8,157 bases of DNA from Thermomicrobiales bacterium (GTDB lineage Bacteria; Chloroflexota; Chloroflexia; Thermomicrobiales; UBA6265): the NCBI GenBank assembly GCA_041390825.1, contig JAWKPF010000062.1:1-8157 (forward strand), read 5' to 3'. Made by a program: the position numbers and the translations under genes. Positions 5,398 through 8,157 of this stretch are shown one piece after another (position 1 is the first letter of the stretch; each line of letters begins with the position of its first letter). A model generated the notes under the pieces. That model saw only the letters and a program-made list of their open reading frames with translations, was not told where the DNA came from and ran no database searches.

Positions 5398-6990
5398 GTG
5401 TCCGCAGATTTCATCTTTCGCAATGGACCGATCATCACAATCGACCCTGCGGCACGAGACGCCGAAGCAGTTGCGGTTCAGGGCAATCGAATCACCCGTG
5501 TCGGAACCCTTGACGTGGTCCTGGACGAAGCGGGACCAGGCACGAAGACGATCGATCTCGCAGGCCGAGCGCTCCTGCCGGGTCTGAACGACAACCACAA
5601 CCACCCGATCTATTTTGGGCAGGGATTGAGCCAGATCGACGCTTCGCCCGGCGCGGCTCCCACCTTGGCAGCACTGCAAGACGCCTTTCGCACACGAGCC
5701 GATGAGCAGCCCAGCGGCTGGCTGATCGCCCGGGGCTATGACGATTCCCGCCTCGATATTCACCGGCACCCGACCCGCCATGAGTTGGACGAAGCCACGG
5801 GTGGACGTCCCGCCTATCTGGTGCGTACGTGTGGACACCTCGCAGTGGCGAACTCGGCAGCGCTCGGGCTGGCCGGGATAACGGCGGACACGCCGGATCC
5901 GGTTGGCGGCCAGATCGACCGCGACGAGCATGGCGAGCCGATTGGCTTGCTGCGTGAAACCGCAATGAAGCTGGTTTCAGATCAGATCGCGGCGCCGACG
6001 ACCGATGACATGAAGGACTACTTGCGCGCAGCTGGCAAGCGATTCAACGAATACGGCATTACCAGCGTCGGCGAAGCGGCGATCAGCAACTCTCGGCAGT
6101 TCTCCGCGTATCAAGAGCTCGCCCGCGATGGCGAGTTGCCGATGCGCACCTTCACCATGATGTTGATCGACGACACGCTGGACAATCTGGAGCATCTTGG
6201 TGTGCAGACCGGATTCGGCGATGCCTGGTTCCGCATCGGGCCGGCAAAGGTGTTCCAGGACGGCTCGGGTGGTGGACGAACTGCGGCCATGACCACCGAG
6301 TACCGGAACGATCCCGGCAATATGGGGATCACGATCTATGACCAGGACGGTCTCAACGAACGGTTCACCCGCGCCAACGCGGCCGGTTTTCAGATGGCGG
6401 CGCATGCCATTGGTGATCGGGCAATCTCGATGATCCTGACGGCCTACGAGACCGCGTTGGCGGCGAATCCGCGTTCCGATGCGCGCCCGCGCATCGAGCA
6501 CTGCGGGATGTGCACGCAGGAGCATCTGGATCGCATGAAGAAGATCGGCGCGCTGGCGATCCCGCAGCCATCCTTCATCTACTACCTCGGCGATTCCTAC
6601 ATCGAGAACTTCACCGAGGACCAACTGGCGATGGCCTATCCTGGGCGCTCGTGGTTCGACCAGGGGATCGTGGCGGTGGGAAGCTCGGATGTCCCGGTCG
6701 TTTCCTGCGACCCGTTCGTCAATCTTCGCTCTGCGGTCACGCGCCTGACCCAGGACGGCCAGTACATGGGCGGCAATCAAGGCGTGACGATCGACGAGGC
6801 GCTACAGATGTTCACCATCAATGGCGCCTTTGCCTCGTTCGAGGAAGCGATCAAGGGAAGCATCACCGAAGGCAAACTGGCGGACCTGACGGTGTTGAGC
6901 GCTGACCCGCGCAAGGTCGAGCCGGAGGAACTGAACACCCTTCGAGCGGAGCTGACGATGATCGATGGACGGGTGGTGTTCGAGCGGTAG
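5398..6990 (+). CDS. YtcJ-type metal-dependent amidohydrolase (Amidohydrolase_3 family)
   Basis: This 530-residue protein has the usual length for the YtcJ/NfdA-like branch of the amidohydrolase superfamily. That branch comprises cytoplasmic TIM-barrel hydrolases of amides, including N-substituted formamides. An N-terminal beta-sandwich strand set (3-60) leads into the metal motif NDNHNHP (64-70, ligands His67 and His69). The YtcJ signature follows at about 281-297 (GPAKVFQDGS then GGGRTAA, with Lys284 the candidate carboxylated bridge). Further ligands are His336 (AAHAIGDRA), His368 (RIEHCGM) and Asp431 (SSDVP). The C-terminus returns to the sandwich (GKLADLTVLSADP, 492-504, then MIDGRVVFER). 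All expected metal ligands are present, so it should be active. The substrate cannot be deduced; the family is broad, and annotations as deformylase, imidazolonepropionase-like or exoenzyme-regulatory protein are all loose. GTG 5398 is chosen for its Shine-Dalgarno. It is transcribed away from the tartrate dehydratase gene, so a shared catabolic theme is possible but unproven. Confidence 0.9.
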   Translation: MSADFIFRNGPIITIDPAARDAEAVAVQGNRITRVGTLDVVLDEAGPGTKTIDLAGRALLPGLNDNHNHPIYFGQGLSQIDASPGAAPTLAALQDAFRTRADEQPSGWLIARGYDDSRLDIHRHPTRHELDEATGGRPAYLVRTCGHLAVANSAALGLAGITADTPDPVGGQIDRDEHGEPIGLLRETAMKLVSDQIAAPTTDDMKDYLRAAGKRFNEYGITSVGEAAISNSRQFSAYQELARDGELPMRTFTMMLIDDTLDNLEHLGVQTGFGDAWFRIGPAKVFQDGSGGGRTAAMTTEYRNDPGNMGITIYDQDGLNERFTRANAAGFQMAAHAIGDRAISMILTAYETALAANPRSDARPRIEHCGMCTQEHLDRMKKIGALAIPQPSFIYYLGDSYIENFTEDQLAMAYPGRSWFDQGIVAVGSSDVPVVSCDPFVNLRSAVTRLTQDGQYMGGNQGVTIDEALQMFTINGAFASFEEAIKGSITEGKLADLTVLSADPRKVEPEELNTLRAELTMIDGRVVFER

Positions 6991-6998
6991 GGGGAGCC

Positions 6999-7026
6999 AG
7001 GCAACAGGCCAGAGGCAAGAGGCAAC
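6999..7026. repeat. Four tandem heptanucleotide repeats (AGGCAAS)
   Basis: Four adjoining 7-base units read AGGCAAC (6999), AGGCCAG (7006), AGGCAAG (7013) and AGGCAAC (7020). They lie entirely in the gap between two convergent genes, starting nine bases after the amidohydrolase stop codon. Copies differ at one or two positions, so the array is short and partly decayed. A hairpin follows eight bases later, and its left arm also begins with AGGCA. Confidence 0.75.
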
Positions 7027-7033
7027 AGTTTGG

Positions 7034-7055
7034 AGGCATCCTGGGAAGGATGCCT
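7034..7055. terminator. Hairpin between convergent genes, probable bidirectional terminator
   Basis: AGGCATCCT (7034-7042), loop GGGA (7043-7046) and AGGATGCCT (7047-7055) form a perfect 9-bp stem with a tetraloop. It lies 44 bases after the amidohydrolase stop and 12 bases beyond the ispH stop on the other strand. Neither side has a real T-run, so it is not a classic intrinsic terminator. Its position suits termination or 3'-end protection for both transcripts. Confidence 0.6.
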
Positions 7056-7067
7056 GGGGATTCGGGC

Positions 7068-8069
7068 CTAGTACGCCGGGACGTAGTCGGGGTCGACGGC
7101 GCGGATGCCGCCAGCGGGTGGGGTGAAGCCGAACTCGGCGATGGTGTCCACCACTTGCTGGATGACCTGATCCGGTGTCGATGCACCGGCGGTAACGCCA
7201 ACGGTGGTCTTGCCTTCGAGCCATTCTGCCTGAATGTCTTCCGGCCGCTCGATGTGATGACTTTCGACCCCCATGTGCGACGCCACTTCGGCCAAACGGG
7301 CGGTGTTGCTGCTCTTGCGGCCGCCGATGGCGAAGACGACATCGCAATGGTCGCGGTCGATCAGGCGTTTGAGCGCGTTCTGGCGTTCACTCGTGGGTTC
7401 GCAAATCGTATTGCAGAGCCGGAATTCGCCGCCGAGCGGCACCACCATCGCCTGTAGCTCCAGGGCGAATACCATCAGCTCGTCAACGTTCTTGGTGGTT
7501 TGACTGACGAGCGCAACCTTGCGTGGCGGCGCAATCTTGCCTTCGCCTTCTTCACCTCGCTTGGCGTTCCATGGAAGATCCTCGATGTGCTTGGCGGCCA
7601 CCGACTTGCTGGTGGCGGCCCAGCCGAGCACACTCTTGACTTCCGGATGATACGAATCGCCATAGACGACAAGGAAATATCCCTGCCGGACGAGTTTCTG
7701 GGCGAGGCGCTGCACCTTGGTGACGAGCGGACAGGTGGTATCGATCAACTCCAGGTGCGCTTCGGAGGCCTGCTGCGCCAGGTGCGGCCCCATGCCATGC
7801 GCGGTGATCGCGACCCGTTTGAACCCTTCCCGGGCGGCAGCGTCGACCGATTCCGCGCCGACCACGCCGCGCTCCCGCAACCGTGACACGACCTGGGGAT
7901 TGTGGATGATGTCACCGATGGGCGCGACGGGCGCGGTGGGGTCGGCAGCGTCTTCGATGATATCGAGCGCCCGGCGGACGCCCCAGCAATAGCCGAGCTC
8001 ATCGGCGACGACAATGCGCCGTTCGGCAGCGGATTCAGAGGGAGGCGAGACGGTCAATTCCAAACTCAT
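7068..8069 (-). CDS. ispH: 4-hydroxy-3-methylbut-2-enyl diphosphate reductase (IspH/LytB)
   Basis: IspH catalyses the last step of the MEP isoprenoid pathway, reducing HMBPP to IPP and DMAPP with a [4Fe-4S] cluster in the cytoplasm. The 333-residue protein has the three cluster cysteines: Cys28 in GYCWGVRRA, Cys113 in DTTCPLV and Cys223 in NTICEPTSERQ. Substrate-pocket motifs are also present: IHNPQVV (His56), TAHGMG (His91), YHPEV (His141, Glu143), VSQTTKN (188-194), GGRKSSNTARL (249-259) and TAGASTPD (293-300). Two features exceed a typical bacterial IspH: about 17 extra polar residues before the RRIVVADELGYC strand, and a charged insertion at about 164-183 containing KRGEEGEGK. Both are in places where surface loops are tolerated. 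The first ATG (8069) is used; no strong Shine-Dalgarno precedes it. It is convergent with the amidohydrolase gene and unrelated to it in function. The identification is essentially certain. Confidence 0.97.
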   Translation of the reverse strand: MSLELTVSPPSESAAERRIVVADELGYCWGVRRALDIIEDAADPTAPVAPIGDIIHNPQVVSRLRERGVVGAESVDAAAREGFKRVAITAHGMGPHLAQQASEAHLELIDTTCPLVTKVQRLAQKLVRQGYFLVVYGDSYHPEVKSVLGWAATSKSVAAKHIEDLPWNAKRGEEGEGKIAPPRKVALVSQTTKNVDELMVFALELQAMVVPLGGEFRLCNTICEPTSERQNALKRLIDRDHCDVVFAIGGRKSSNTARLAEVASHMGVESHHIERPEDIQAEWLEGKTTVGVTAGASTPDQVIQQVVDTIAEFGFTPPAGGIRAVDPDYVPAY

Positions 8070-8104
8070 TTCGGTGGGGTCATTGCCGGGAACGCTCGTT
8101 GCGC

Positions 8105-8126
8105 TCGACCGGTACCTGTCGACCGG
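8105..8126. repeat. Direct repeat TCGACCGG x2 in the ispH leader
   Basis: TCGACCGG occurs at 8105-8112 and 8119-8126, 14 bp apart centre to centre, with a GGTACC palindrome (8111-8116) overlapping the first copy. The pair would straddle the start site expected from the candidate -10, so it may be a regulator site or chance. Confidence 0.45.
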
Positions 8127-8128
8127 AA

Positions 8129-8134
8129 AGTATA
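8129..8134 (-). promoter_or_regulatory. Possible -10 element for ispH
   Basis: The minus strand reads TATACT here, five of six matches to the sigma-70 -10 consensus, about 60 bases before the ispH ATG. The -35 position falls at the window edge and matches TTGACA poorly, so the call is tentative. Confidence 0.35.
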
Positions 8135-8157
8135 GCGGTTGCTCTGGTTCACCGAAG

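Noticed and set aside
5977..6780. 267-codon minus-strand frame opposite the amidohydrolase gene
   Set aside because: It is Arg/His-rich without a recognisable motif, and it lies across the conserved metal-binding core of the real gene.
7050..7457. 135-codon plus-strand frame opposite ispH
   Set aside because: It is antisense to the conserved C-terminal half of IspH and begins inside the hairpin region.

Overview
The window is GC-rich bacterial chromosomal DNA, densely coding, with eight protein genes (one cut by the left edge). There are no RNA genes, insertion sequences, phage genes or CRISPR arrays that I can see. Codons are strongly G/C-ended, GTG starts occur and Shine-Dalgarno sites are variable. 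IspH (MEP pathway), a UPF0114 membrane protein, an Amidohydrolase_3/YtcJ enzyme and an alpha-proteobacterial-like D-tartrate dehydratase together resemble soil Chloroflexota (Thermomicrobia/Sphaerobacter-like) genomes. That placement is an inference from general resemblance, with no marker gene to settle it.

Left block (1-3247, all + strand): the C-terminal part of an ABC-class AAA ATPase, then a FIST-domain protein, a LysE/RhtB-family exporter and a free-standing B3/B4 (PheRS-beta-like) domain protein. Gaps are about 35, 18 and 3 nt, so at least the last three look co-transcribed. A putative small-ligand sensor, an amino-acid-type exporter and a tRNA-editing-type domain could form an amino-acid-analogue sensing, export and quality-control module. 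This is the most interesting hypothesis here and it is untested.

Middle block (3293-5109, - strand): a D(-)-tartrate dehydratase of the enolase superfamily with all expected catalytic residues, followed by a four-helix UPF0114 membrane protein. The left and middle blocks converge over a 45-nt gap with no clear terminator.

Right block: a divergent 288-nt regulatory region (5110-5397) with several short dyads separates the dehydratase from a + strand YtcJ-type metal-dependent amidohydrolase (5398-6990). Next comes a convergent junction holding four 7-nt tandem repeats and a perfect 9-bp hairpin, and then ispH on the - strand (7068-8069) with a possible promoter near the right edge. Most of the window is ordinary metabolic and housekeeping sequence. 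I do not see a clear novel defence or mobile system.
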